A DNA stretch of 64,000 nt from Azospirillum sp. TSO22-1 (lineage in GTDB: Bacteria; Pseudomonadota; Alphaproteobacteria; Azospirillales; Azospirillaceae), in contig NZ_LGQZ01000013.1 in NCBI RefSeq assembly GCF_003116015.1, forward strand, positions 1 through 64,000. Direction: 5' to 3'. Shown here piece by piece: positions 24,357 through 32,557 of this stretch. The notes beneath the pieces were generated by a model. It did no database searches. It was not told where the DNA came from and worked only from the letters and a program-made list of their open reading frames with translations. The position numbers and the translations under genes are program-made. Position 1 is the first letter of the stretch; every line of letters starts with the position of its first letter.

Positions 24357-24779
24357 TCAGCGCACGGGCTCGACGGTGCCGCTCGGCCCTCCCCCCGGGC
24401 TGCGAACGGTCATGCGTTTGGAGCCCCGGCTTTCCCGCTCGATGATCGTCGTCGTCTCGCCTTTCTGGTTGCGCACCACATACCCATCCCGATCCGGCTC
24501 AAGCGATCCCGTCACGTTGCCCTTCGAGTCGCGGACGTTGAAGCTGTCGCTGCTCAAGCTTTTCCGCTCGAGGATCGTCTCGTTGCCGCGATCGTCGGTG
24601 AACACGAAGGTGTCGTTGAAGCCCATGTGCTTCTGCCTGATGCTCCCGATCTGCGATCCGAACTCGTTCCGCATCACCCATTCACCGTTCCCGCCCCAGG
24701 GATCGCTCGCCGCCGCGCTGCCGATCATGAGGGAGAGGGACGCAAACATCACGGTGAGACACGGCGCAAGACGCAACAT
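24357..24779 (-). CDS. Hypothetical secreted protein with short beta repeats
   Basis: A 140-residue protein with signal peptide ending IGSAAA before SDPW. The mature chain is a series of short polar strands with Asp/Gly turns at intervals of about 18-20 residues: FVFTDDRGNETILERKS, FNVRDSKGNVTGSLEPD, VVRNQKGETTTIIERES, MTVRSPGGGPSGTVEPV. This suggests a small beta-solenoid or YD/RHS-like strand array. Start at 24779 fits GAGGAG just upstream. It stands alone, convergent with the GcvA-like gene. Confidence 0.7.
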   Translation of the reverse strand: MLRLAPCLTVMFASLSLMIGSAAASDPWGGNGEWVMRNEFGSQIGSIRQKHMGFNDTFVFTDDRGNETILERKSLSSDSFNVRDSKGNVTGSLEPDRDGYVVRNQKGETTTIIERESRGSKRMTVRSPGGGPSGTVEPVR

Positions 24780-24899
24780 GATGTTCTCCTCATCTGGATG
24801 CACGACGTGTGCGTGCAGGTGGGTAAACACCGATCCGAAAGATTTTCATCCACGCCAGACCATCGCCCGTGTCGTGCGGGCGGCATCGCTCCCGCCGTC

Positions 24900-24928
24900 T
24901 TGCAGCGCCCCCGCCACGCTCCTATAGT
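24900..24928 (+). promoter_or_regulatory. Predicted promoter of pyrB, at the start codon
   Basis: TTGCAG and TATAGT are 17 bases apart, with the -10 ending eight bases before the ATG at 24937. The predicted transcript begins about two bases before, or at, the start codon. Confidence 0.6.
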
Positions 24929-24936
24929 CGCGCCCC

Positions 24937-25890
24937 ATGACCGGACCAGCCGCAACGCGATTCCCGCACCGTCACCTGCTCGGCATCGAGGGTTTGACGG
25001 CGGGTGAGATTTCCCTCGTCCTCGACCTCGCCGACGGCTACGTCGAGCACAACCGGAAGCCCGTGGTGAAGGAGTCGCTCCTGCACGGGCGGACGGTGAT
25101 GAACCTGTTCTTCGAGAACTCCACCCGCACCCGCACCTCGTTCGAGCTGGCCGGCAAGCGGCTGGGCGCCGACGTCATCAACATGTCGGTGGACGCCTCC
25201 TCGGTGAAGAAGGGCGAGACGCTGATCGACACCGCGGCGACGCTGAACGCCATGCACGTCGATGCGCTGGTGGTCCGGCACTCCGAATCGGGGGCGGTCA
25301 AGCTGCTGTCCGACAAGGTCAACTGCTCGGTCATCAACGCCGGCGACGGCAACCACGAGCACCCGACGCAGGCCTTGCTCGACGCGCTGGCGATCCGCCG
25401 CCGCCTCGGCCGGCTGGAGGGGCTGATCGTGGCGATCTGCGGCGACATCCTGCACAGCCGCGTCGCCCGCTCGAACATCCACCTGCTGAACGCCATGGGG
25501 GCGCGGGTGCGCGTCGTCGGCCCGCCGACTCTGGTGCCGAGCGCCATCGAGCGGCTGGGCTGCGAGGTGCACCACACCATGCTCTCGGGCCTCAAGGACG
25601 CCGACGTGGTGATGATGCTGCGCCTGCAGAACGAGCGGATGAGCGGCCAGTACGTGCCCTCGACGCGCGAGTACTTCTACTTCTACGGCCTGGAGTACGA
25701 GAAGCTGGAGGTCGCCAAGCCGGACGCGGTGATCATGCATCCCGGCCCGATGAACCGCGGCGTCGAGATCGACTCCGAGGTGGCCGACGACCTCAAGCGC
25801 TCGATGATCCTCGACCAGGTGGAACTCGGCGTCGCCGTGCGCATGGCCGTCCTCGACATCCTGACCCGCGACCGCCGGGGAGCCAACTGA
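24937..25890 (+). CDS. pyrB: Aspartate carbamoyltransferase catalytic subunit
   Basis: A 317-residue enzyme of pyrimidine synthesis that joins carbamoyl phosphate to aspartate. The carbamoyl-phosphate loop [18 protein letters not shown], the [12 protein letters not shown] motif and the aspartate-binding [17 protein letters not shown] are all present. No Shine-Dalgarno sequence precedes the ATG, in keeping with the near-leaderless promoter. The next gene, a dihydroorotase homologue without metal ligands, starts two bases after its stop; in pseudomonads such a PyrC-prime partner is known to assemble with this enzyme. No regulatory subunit gene pyrI is present. Confidence 0.97.
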   Translation: MTGPAATRFPHRHLLGIEGLTAGEISLVLDLADGYVEHNRKPVVKESLLHGRTVMNLFFENSTRTRTSFELAGKRLGADVINMSVDASSVKKGETLIDTAATLNAMHVDALVVRHSESGAVKLLSDKVNCSVINAGDGNHEHPTQALLDALAIRRRLGRLEGLIVAICGDILHSRVARSNIHLLNAMGARVRVVGPPTLVPSAIERLGCEVHHTMLSGLKDADVVMMLRLQNERMSGQYVPSTREYFYFYGLEYEKLEVAKPDAVIMHPGPMNRGVEIDSEVADDLKRSMILDQVELGVAVRMAVLDILTRDRRGAN

Positions 25891-25891
25891 G

Positions 25892-27184
25892 ATGACCCGC
25901 GTCGCCTACACCAACGCCCGCCTGCTCGACCCCGCCACCGGCCTGGACGCGCCGGGCGCGCTGCTGACCGACGGCACGAGGATCGCCGACCTCGGCCCCG
26001 GCCTGTTCCAGGACGGCGTGCCGGAGGGGATCGAGGTGGTCGACCTCGGCGGCCAGTGCCTCGCCCCCGGCCTCGTCGACATGCGCGTCATGGTCGCCGA
26101 GCCGGGCAACGAGCAGAAGGAGACGATCAAGAGCGTGTCGCGCGCCGCGGCGGCCGGCGGCGTCACCTCCATCGTCTGCCTGCCCAACACCACCCCGGTG
26201 CGCGACGACGTCTCGGGCCTGGAGTTCCTCGCCCGCCGGGCGCGCGAGGTGAAGCTGGTCAAGGTCTACGCCTACGCCTCGGCGACGCGCGGCGCCCAGG
26301 GCTCGGAAATCACCGAGATGGGCCTGCTGTCGCGGGCCGGCGCGGTGGCCTTCACCGACGGCACCCGGGCCATCGAGAGCGCCAAGGTGATGCGCCGCGC
26401 GCTCAGCTACGCCAAGGGCTTCGGCAAGCTGATCATCCAGCACCCGGAGGAGCCGAGCCTGGCCTCCGGCGGCATGATGAACGCCGGCGAGATCGCCACC
26501 CGCTTGGGGCTGACCGGCATCCCGCGCGAGGCCGAGATCATCATGATCGAGCGCGACCTGCGCCTCGTCGAGCTGAGCGGCGGCCGATTGCACTTCGCGC
26601 ACGTCACCACGTCGGAGTCGGTGGAGATCATCCGCCGCGCCAAGGCGCGCGGCCTCGCGGTCACCTGCGACACCGCCCCGCACTACGTGGCGCTGACCGA
26701 GACCGACGTCGGCGAGTACCGCACCTTCGCCAAGGTCTCCCCGCCGCTGCGCGGCGAGATGGACCGCCGCGCGGTGGTCGAGGGGCTGGCCGACGGCACC
26801 ATCGACGCCATCGCGTCCGACCACATCCCGCAGGACCAGGACCACAAGCGCGTGCCCTTCGGCCAGGCCGAGTTCGGCGTGATCGGGCTGGAGACGCTGC
26901 TGCCGCTGACGCTGGAACTGGCGCACAAGCGGAAGCTGTCGCTGCTCCAAGCGCTGGCCTGCGTGACGTGCAAGCCGGCGGACATCCTGGAACTGCCGGC
27001 CGGGCGCCTGGCCAAGGGGGCTTCGGCCGACCTCCTGGTGTTCGACCCGGAGGTGCCGTGGACGGTGGACCCGGCCGCCTTCAAGTCGAAGTCCAAGAAC
27101 TCCCCCTTCGAGGACCGCCCGGTGCAGGGCCGGCCGCTGCGCACCGTGGTGGACGGGCGCACGGTGTGGCAGGCGGAAGGCTGA
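25892..27184 (+). CDS. pyrC: Dihydroorotase-like protein lacking the HxH metal motif (PyrC-prime type)
   Basis: A 430-residue member of the type I dihydroorotase family by overall sequence: APGLVDMRVMVAEPGNEQKE, CLPNTTP, GMMNAGEIATRLGLTGIP, TAPHYVALTE and GLETLLPL. The metal-binding HxH that should follow GLVDM is replaced by R65-V-M67, while other sites are only partly kept (LIIQHPEEP, LHFAHVTT, IASDHIPQ). Loss of the HxH is known for PyrC-prime proteins, inactive partners of aspartate carbamoyltransferase. So it probably has a structural role with PyrB, two bases upstream; a true dihydroorotase should exist elsewhere in the genome. The symbol reflects the family, not proven activity. Confidence 0.85.
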   Translation: MTRVAYTNARLLDPATGLDAPGALLTDGTRIADLGPGLFQDGVPEGIEVVDLGGQCLAPGLVDMRVMVAEPGNEQKETIKSVSRAAAAGGVTSIVCLPNTTPVRDDVSGLEFLARRAREVKLVKVYAYASATRGAQGSEITEMGLLSRAGAVAFTDGTRAIESAKVMRRALSYAKGFGKLIIQHPEEPSLASGGMMNAGEIATRLGLTGIPREAEIIMIERDLRLVELSGGRLHFAHVTTSESVEIIRRAKARGLAVTCDTAPHYVALTETDVGEYRTFAKVSPPLRGEMDRRAVVEGLADGTIDAIASDHIPQDQDHKRVPFGQAEFGVIGLETLLPLTLELAHKRKLSLLQALACVTCKPADILELPAGRLAKGASADLLVFDPEVPWTVDPAAFKSKSKNSPFEDRPVQGRPLRTVVDGRTVWQAEG

Positions 27185-27188
27185 CCCG

Positions 27189-27785
27189 GTGCTGACTCTC
27201 GCGGCAAGCGCCCTGCTGGGCTACCTGCTGGGCTCGATCCCGTTCGGGCTGGTGCTGACGCGGCTGGCCGGCTACGGCGACATCCGCAAGATCGGCTCCG
27301 GCAACATCGGCGCCACCAACGTGCTGCGCACCGGCAACAAGCCGCTGGCGCTCGCCACGCTGCTGCTCGACAGCGGCAAGGGCGCCATCGCCACGCTGCT
27401 GGCGCTGTGGATGGCCGGGCATGATGCCGCGCTGTTCGCCGCCGCCGGCTCGCTGCTCGGGCACAGCTTCCCGGTGTGGCTGGGCTTCAAGGGCGGCAAG
27501 GGCGTGGCGACGACGCTCGGCGTGCTGCTGGCGGTGGCGTGGCCGGTGGGCGTGGCCGCCTGCCTGACCTGGCTGGTGGTGGCGGCGCTGTTCCGCATCT
27601 CGTCGCTCTCCGCACTGGTAGCCGTGGGGCTGAGCCCGGTCACCGCGTGGTCCCTCGCCGGGCCGGATGTAGCGGTGCTGTGCCTGCTGATCGCGGTGCT
27701 GGTCTTCGTCCGGCACGAGGCGAACATCCGCCGCCTGCTGAAGGGCGAGGAGCCGAGGATCGGCGCCAAGAAGAAGGCGGCGTAG
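27189..27785 (+). CDS. plsY: Glycerol-3-phosphate acyltransferase PlsY
   Basis: A 198-residue inner-membrane enzyme transferring acyl from acyl-phosphate to glycerol-3-phosphate, the first step of phospholipid synthesis. Five hydrophobic segments and the three conserved cytosolic motifs are visible: KIGSGNIGATNVLRTGN, the LLDSGKGA loop, and GFKGGKGVATTLG. The C terminus is basic (GAKKKAA). The start is GTG at 27189, four bases after the preceding stop, with AAGG upstream; an operon with pyrB and pyrC-prime is likely. Confidence 0.95.
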   Translation: MLTLAASALLGYLLGSIPFGLVLTRLAGYGDIRKIGSGNIGATNVLRTGNKPLALATLLLDSGKGAIATLLALWMAGHDAALFAAAGSLLGHSFPVWLGFKGGKGVATTLGVLLAVAWPVGVAACLTWLVVAALFRISSLSALVAVGLSPVTAWSLAGPDVAVLCLLIAVLVFVRHEANIRRLLKGEEPRIGAKKKAA

Positions 27786-27811
27786 GCCGCCACTCTTGAC
27801 AATAGCAGGGC

Positions 27812-28219
27812 CTGCTGCAGCCGATCCTGGTCCGCCGCACCGGCCACAACCGCTTCGAGCTACTGGCCGGCGAGCGCCGCCTGCTGGCGCACCGCAGCCT
27901 TGGCCGCGCTGGAACTCGGAGGTCCGCCGCACGGTGTCGCGCTCGCTGCTGGTGGAGATCGCGTGGGTGTGCGAGCCCGAGCGTCAACAGGGGCCTGTGG
28001 GAGGAGGCGAAGGCCGGCGCGCTGACCGTCCGCGCCGCCCAGCAGAAGCGCCGCGAGACCGTTCCGCCTCTGCCCCGCCCGCTGCGGACGGTGCAGCGCT
28101 GCACGAAGCAGCTCGGCGCGCTGGATGCGGCACTCGACGAGGCCGGCCGCGACGCGCTGGCCGCGCTGCAGGCGCGGATCGATGCGCTTCTCGCTTTTAA
28201 GGACAGCCCTGTGCGTTAA
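27812..28219 (+). pseudogene. parB-like (ParB/RepB partition family) gene remnant
   Basis: Three pieces of a ParB-type protein can be read in order: LLQPILVRRTGHNRFELLAG plus ERRLLA, which is the ParB N-terminal motif; then, one frame off, VSRSLLVEIAWVCEPE; then, back in the first frame, LWEEAKAGALTVRAAQQKRR running to a TAA at 28219 after LLAFKDSPVR. At least two frameshifts and a large internal deletion have destroyed it, and the N-terminal start is missing. Chromosomal parB normally lies near the origin next to parA; this looks like a plasmid-partition-type copy, so a trace of a former mobile element or plasmid insertion is inferred. Confidence 0.7.
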
Positions 28220-28429
28220 CCATACTTTTTACATGTTGGAACTCCCACGCCTCAACGTCAAATCCCAATTTCCATCTGATGCAAATGCTATGCTTTGCTC
28301 TACTTGATTTATCAATGGGTAGATGGAACGCGAAAAAACCACCAAAGATTTAGTTGGCGATACATAAACTTCCCGATTTTTGGGAATATGATATGGTGAT
28401 GCCTGTGTTCGGAGATAGGAAGCGCCGCG
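28220..28429. other. AT-rich spacer upstream of the TIR gene
   Basis: About 210 bases that are clearly AT-richer than the flanks, between the parB remnant and the TIR gene. It holds a small inverted repeat (TTCCC-N7-GGGAA, ~28370-28386) followed at once by TATGAT, a possible -10 (28387-28392), without a good -35. It probably carries the TIR gene promoter and came with that gene. Confidence 0.5.
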
Positions 28430-29287
28430 ATGACGCACCCAAAGTATGAAGTAGCGCTATCGTTTGCAGGGGAGCAGCGCCACTACGCTGACAGGCTGGC
28501 ACGTTCCCTTCAGGCTCGAGGCGTGTCTGTGTTCTACGATGGATTCGAGCGGGCAAGGCTATGGGGGCGTGATCTTGCGGAAGAATTTCATGGAATATAT
28601 TCCGAACGGGCAAAGCGCGTAGTAATGCTCGTTTCCGAGCAGTACATCACTAAAATGTGGTGCAATCACGAACGGCGATCAGCAACAAGCAAATATCTAC
28701 AAAGCAGTGATAGCTACATACTGCCCGTACGATTTGATAACGCTTGGCCTCCAGGTCTACCTTCCACATTAGCGTGGGAAGATGCCCAGCGCATCACACC
28801 GGAGCAATTGGCCACATTAATCTATGAGCACTTAGGCATTGATGTACTTGCTAGCAAGGCGTCTAACGTTCCACCGCCACACATGTCCTCGACACTCGGA
28901 GTGGTTGCTTTTGATTATCATAGCCACAATGGCTGTTATGTGATAGGGCAAGAGCAGATCGAATTCGAAACTAAGTGGAGCACAGCAGGCGCGGATTCAA
29001 TCCACGTTTACAACGACCCGCCATCGATTAATGGCGTCGCCATTGCCCTTGGGTTTGACGACATTGGAAACATTGCCGATGCCTCTGTTTTTGATTTCAC
29101 ATCCAGAGCTCGCACGCCACGAATAGATGAGATAGTGATTTTGCGAAATCGCCATGGATTCTACGCTGCACTAAAAATTTTGGAAATCAAGCTTCGAAGC
29201 AGCAAAGAGCCAGCACTTCTGCGCTTTAGCTATATAATTCTTGATGATGGCTCAGCAACTTTTACTTCCTGGGCATTTCTTGATTGA
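28430..29287 (+). CDS. TIR-domain protein with unassigned C-terminal domain
   Basis: A 285-residue protein. Residues ~5-140 are a bacterial TIR domain: VALSFAGEQRHYADRLARSL, VSVFYDGFERARLWGRDL, then MLVSEQYITKMWCNHERR, in which the Glu after WC is the usual catalytic residue for NAD cleavage. Residues ~150-285 are a beta-rich region (GVVAFDYHSHNGCYVIGQ, FETKWSTAGADSIHVYNDP, ILEIKLRSSKEPALLRFSYI) that was not recognised and could sense a ligand. Third-position GC is near 50 percent, far below neighbours, marking recent transfer. Known TIR proteins serve in anti-phage defence by NAD depletion or cyclic nucleotide signalling; such a role here is inference. RBS GGAAG is seven bases before ATG. 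Confidence 0.88.
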   Translation: MTHPKYEVALSFAGEQRHYADRLARSLQARGVSVFYDGFERARLWGRDLAEEFHGIYSERAKRVVMLVSEQYITKMWCNHERRSATSKYLQSSDSYILPVRFDNAWPPGLPSTLAWEDAQRITPEQLATLIYEHLGIDVLASKASNVPPPHMSSTLGVVAFDYHSHNGCYVIGQEQIEFETKWSTAGADSIHVYNDPPSINGVAIALGFDDIGNIADASVFDFTSRARTPRIDEIVILRNRHGFYAALKILEIKLRSSKEPALLRFSYIILDDGSATFTSWAFLD

Positions 29288-29293
29288 TTAACC

Positions 29294-30787
29294 TCAGCCG
29301 CCCAGCCGCAGATTCTCCTGGAAGGCGAACTTCAGGAACGCCTTGAGGTCGTCGCCGTAGCGCTCGAAGCGCACCGACACCTGCCCCTTCTGCGGGCTGA
29401 CCGAGAGCACGATGAACTCGGCCTGGGCGGAGATGTCCATGCGGTCGGCCATCGACAGCGTGGCCTTCACCACCTCGCCGCGGCGGAACACCGCCTCCTG
29501 GTCGTAGATGCGGAAGCACATGCCGCCCAGCGACCAGTTGCGGGTGTGGTGCACGCCGCGCTCGGTCTGCACCATCACCACCGGGCGGACGTAGCGCTTG
29601 TGCTTGCGCTGCTCGGTCGGCGTCGTCGGGCGCGGCGGCGGCACGGAGTCGGGGGACGGCAGGGCGATGCCGCTGCCCTCCAGCTTGGCGCCGTCCAGCT
29701 TGGCGTTCAGCAGGATGGCGGCGCCGAAGTCGGCGCTGCGCAGGTCGGCGAAGGACAGGTCGGCGCCGTCCAGGTTGGTCGGCCACGGCTTGCCGCCGGC
29801 CAGCAGCAGCGGCTTGGCGTTCGCCCCCGCCAGCTTGGCGGCGCCCAGGTGCGCGCGGCGCAGCGTGGTGCCGCGCAGGTCGGCCTCGGACAGGTCGGCC
29901 CCCTCCAGGTCGCAGTAGGAAAGGTCGGCCATCTCCAGCCCGACCTTGCGCCACTTCGCCCTGGGAAAGTGGCAGCGGCGGGCACGCGCCGCCGACAGGA
30001 TGCGGCCGGACAGGTCGGTGTCCGGTACCGTGACGAGGTCGAGGTCGAGGCGGTGCCCCTCCCGCCCCTCGCTGTCCACCCAGCGCTCGTGCGCCGCCAC
30101 CGCCTCCATGAAGGCGTCCCTGTTCATGGGGGCATAGGAGGGCTGCGCGATGGCGTCGGCCGGCAGGGCGAAGGGGATGTAGGTGCGGCTCAGCGTCGCC
30201 GGATCGATCACCGTGCCGTTGAAGGCGGCGCCGTCCAGCGTGGCGCCGCTGAGGTCGGTGCCGACCAGCACCGCGCCGGTCAGCTCCGCGCCCGACAGGT
30301 CGGCGTCGGCGAGGTCGGCGCCCGACAGGTCGCAGCCGGCGAAGTTCGCCCCGGCCAGGATGGAGCGGTCCATCTGCGCCTCGGTCAGGCGCGCCGCCCC
30401 GCCCTGCGTCTTGCCCGCCCCGCCGTCCGCCATGACGGCGCCGGCGCGCAGGTCGGCGCCGCGCAGGATGGCGTCCGTCAGCGCCGCCTTGTGCAGGTTG
30501 GCGCCGCGCAGGTCGGCGGCCGAGAGGTTGGCGCCGGTGAGGTTCGCCCCCTCCATGTCGGCGCCGAACAGGTCGCATTGCGACAGGTTGGCGCCCATCA
30601 GCTTGGCGCCGCACAGGCTGGCGCCCGACAGCTTGGCGCCGGTCAGGTCGATCTTCGGAAGGTTGAGGCCGGTCAGGTCGCGGAAGCTGAGGTCGGCGCG
30701 CTTGCCGCCCTTGCGCTTCAGCCAGTTCTGGTGGGCGATGATGATGCCCTTGATGTTCTCGATCTCGGCCTGCGTCCGTTCCGCCAT
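29294..30787 (-). CDS. Pentapeptide-repeat protein with C-terminal PilZ domain
   Basis: A 497-residue protein. After a helical start (MAERTQAEIENIKGIIIAHQ) come two blocks of pentapeptide repeats of the A(D/N)LxG type, at ~40-190 and again at ~265-360, which fold as a right-handed quadrilateral helix. They are separated by a segment with FALPADAIAQPSYAPMNRD. The last ~105 residues are a PilZ domain: RKHKRYVRP at ~391 (the RxxxR motif) and NWSLGGM at ~416 (the D/NxSxxG motif), both needed to bind cyclic di-GMP. No membrane segments. It is divergent from an unknown gene that precedes a diguanylate cyclase, so a local c-di-GMP circuit is plausible. The start at 30787 has only a weak ribosome-binding site; its use is less certain. 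Confidence 0.88.
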   Translation of the reverse strand: MAERTQAEIENIKGIIIAHQNWLKRKGGKRADLSFRDLTGLNLPKIDLTGAKLSGASLCGAKLMGANLSQCDLFGADMEGANLTGANLSAADLRGANLHKAALTDAILRGADLRAGAVMADGGAGKTQGGAARLTEAQMDRSILAGANFAGCDLSGADLADADLSGAELTGAVLVGTDLSGATLDGAAFNGTVIDPATLSRTYIPFALPADAIAQPSYAPMNRDAFMEAVAAHERWVDSEGREGHRLDLDLVTVPDTDLSGRILSAARARRCHFPRAKWRKVGLEMADLSYCDLEGADLSEADLRGTTLRRAHLGAAKLAGANAKPLLLAGGKPWPTNLDGADLSFADLRSADFGAAILLNAKLDGAKLEGSGIALPSPDSVPPPRPTTPTEQRKHKRYVRPVVMVQTERGVHHTRNWSLGGMCFRIYDQEAVFRRGEVVKATLSMADRMDISAQAEFIVLSVSPQKGQVSVRFERYGDDLKAFLKFAFQENLRLGG

Positions 30788-30985
30788 AGGCTTGCTCGAC
30801 CTGTCCAGAGGGGTGGGCCGGATTGTCCGGGCGGCGGCATGATACACACAGCCGCAGGCTTTCCTCACCACCAAAGCGCGCATCGCCATGCGTCCGTTTG
30901 GCGCTTCGAACATGCAGACAATTTTAACCAATTGGAAGCTATATCGTGGAGTCTGGATTCATCTCTTGGGCCGGCGGGGAAGCCG

Positions 30986-32536
30986 ATGACCGATGCGAAG
31001 CCATCGCTGAAGGCGCGCCTGGAAAAGGTCAAGCAGACGCTGCTGCCGCTGAACCGCGGCGTGAAGGCCCAGCTGTTCGACTATCTGGTCGATAAGCAGC
31101 TGACCAGCGACCCCGTGGGCGCCCACATCGCCGCGGCGCTGCTGGAGGTGCTGAACGGCAACCGGACGGAGCACGCGCGCCGGCTGTGGACCGGCTGGCT
31201 GGAGCCGGTGATCGTCCGTGAGGACGAACTGCTGTACGCCGAGCGCCGCCTGCCCGGCTGCCTGCACATCGCCGACGCCGGCGGCTGGTGGAAGGCGCTG
31301 TCGCCGCGCCTCGCCCACGTCGCCGTGGCGATCCAGGGCACCATCGAGGAGCGCAGCCGGACCATGCCGCTCGACGGCATCTTCGCGTCCGAATCCGCGC
31401 GCCAATGGGCGGACATGCTGCGCCTGGAAAGCCTCGCCAAGCTGTCGACCCTGCGCGCCGTGCCGCAGGCCCGCACCAAATTCCTCGCCGCCGCCAACGC
31501 CGAACGGCTGAAGCTGCTGGCCACCGCCGACCGGGGCGCGCCGGTGCCGCTGGATGCCGGCGACTTCGACACGCTGTTCACCGTGCTGGAGGCCGCCCCC
31601 GCCTGGACCGACGTGCCGCGCCCGGCGCACCAGGCCGAGGCCGGCGAGATCGTCGCGCTGGTCGAAGGATTGCTGGAGCGCTCGGCCCGGCGGCCGGAGG
31701 CGGCGGCGCTGTACGCCACGGCGCACCTGCATGGCCGCGCCGAGCCCGCCACCGCCGTCGTGCTGCACCACGAGTTCGCGCTGCCGCTGGTCGATTCGGC
31801 CATCGTCGCGCACCTGCGTTTCGCCGGGCAGCGGCTGCGCGAGGCGATGCGCCAGGGTCTCAGCGCCCGCGGCAGCGGCAGCGTGCGTGCGCAGCGCACC
31901 GCCAATCCGGACACGCTGCTCGACCGCTACTTCGGCTGGTACGACGCCGCGCACGCCGCCCACCTCGACCAGGTTCAGCGCCCGGAAGCCGAGATCCGCG
32001 CCTCCATCGGCGAACTGCTGACCCTCCTGGAGGAGGAGCTGATCCCGGCGCTGACCCGCCGCATCCTGGAGCTGAACGAGCACGTGCCGCCGGCCGCCGC
32101 GCTGTCCGGCGTGCGGTTCGTGCGGCAGTTCAAGGACCGGCTGTGGCGGCGCGGGCTGGTCGCCTCGCCCAACCCGTGGCCGTCCTCGGTGGGCGAGCAC
32201 CTGACCGGCCTGTTCCGGCAGATCGTCGCCTCACCGCGCGAGGACCGGCTGACCACCCTGGCGCACCTGACGGAGATCGCCGACCTCGTCGGCTATCCGG
32301 TGGAGATCACCGCGCTGGACGAGGGGCTGCTGACCGTGGTGCGCGAAGCGCTGCCGAACCGCGACCGCTGTGGCCCGGCCGAGTTGCGGCTGATCGAACG
32401 CGTCCTGGCGGTGGCGGTGAGCGAACGGCGCAAGTCGCGCTGGTGGATCTCGGAAGAGATGCGTACCCTGTTGGCGGAGACCGAACGCCTCGACCCTGAG
32501 CTGCTGCGCGCGGCGGCCGCGGCGTCCACCTCGTGA
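30986..32536 (+). CDS. Conserved hypothetical protein
   Basis: A 516-residue, mostly helical soluble protein (many segments such as AALLEVLNGNRTEHARRLW and ELLTLLEEELIPALTRRILE). There is no signal peptide, membrane segment or catalytic motif that I can name. GGGGA lies five bases before ATG. It is 21 bases upstream of a diguanylate cyclase gene on the same strand, so both probably form one transcript and the protein may be a partner or target of that signalling enzyme (inference). Codon use is like that of its neighbours. Confidence 0.8.
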   Translation: MTDAKPSLKARLEKVKQTLLPLNRGVKAQLFDYLVDKQLTSDPVGAHIAAALLEVLNGNRTEHARRLWTGWLEPVIVREDELLYAERRLPGCLHIADAGGWWKALSPRLAHVAVAIQGTIEERSRTMPLDGIFASESARQWADMLRLESLAKLSTLRAVPQARTKFLAAANAERLKLLATADRGAPVPLDAGDFDTLFTVLEAAPAWTDVPRPAHQAEAGEIVALVEGLLERSARRPEAAALYATAHLHGRAEPATAVVLHHEFALPLVDSAIVAHLRFAGQRLREAMRQGLSARGSGSVRAQRTANPDTLLDRYFGWYDAAHAAHLDQVQRPEAEIRASIGELLTLLEEELIPALTRRILELNEHVPPAAALSGVRFVRQFKDRLWRRGLVASPNPWPSSVGEHLTGLFRQIVASPREDRLTTLAHLTEIADLVGYPVEITALDEGLLTVVREALPNRDRCGPAELRLIERVLAVAVSERRKSRWWISEEMRTLLAETERLDPELLRAAAAASTS

Positions 32537-32557
32537 GGACCCGATAGGCGCCCCCCC

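Noticed and set aside
27786-28430. Insertion sequence carrying the TIR gene
   Set aside because: No transposase frame or matching terminal inverted repeats were seen; only the parB-like remnant supports past mobility.
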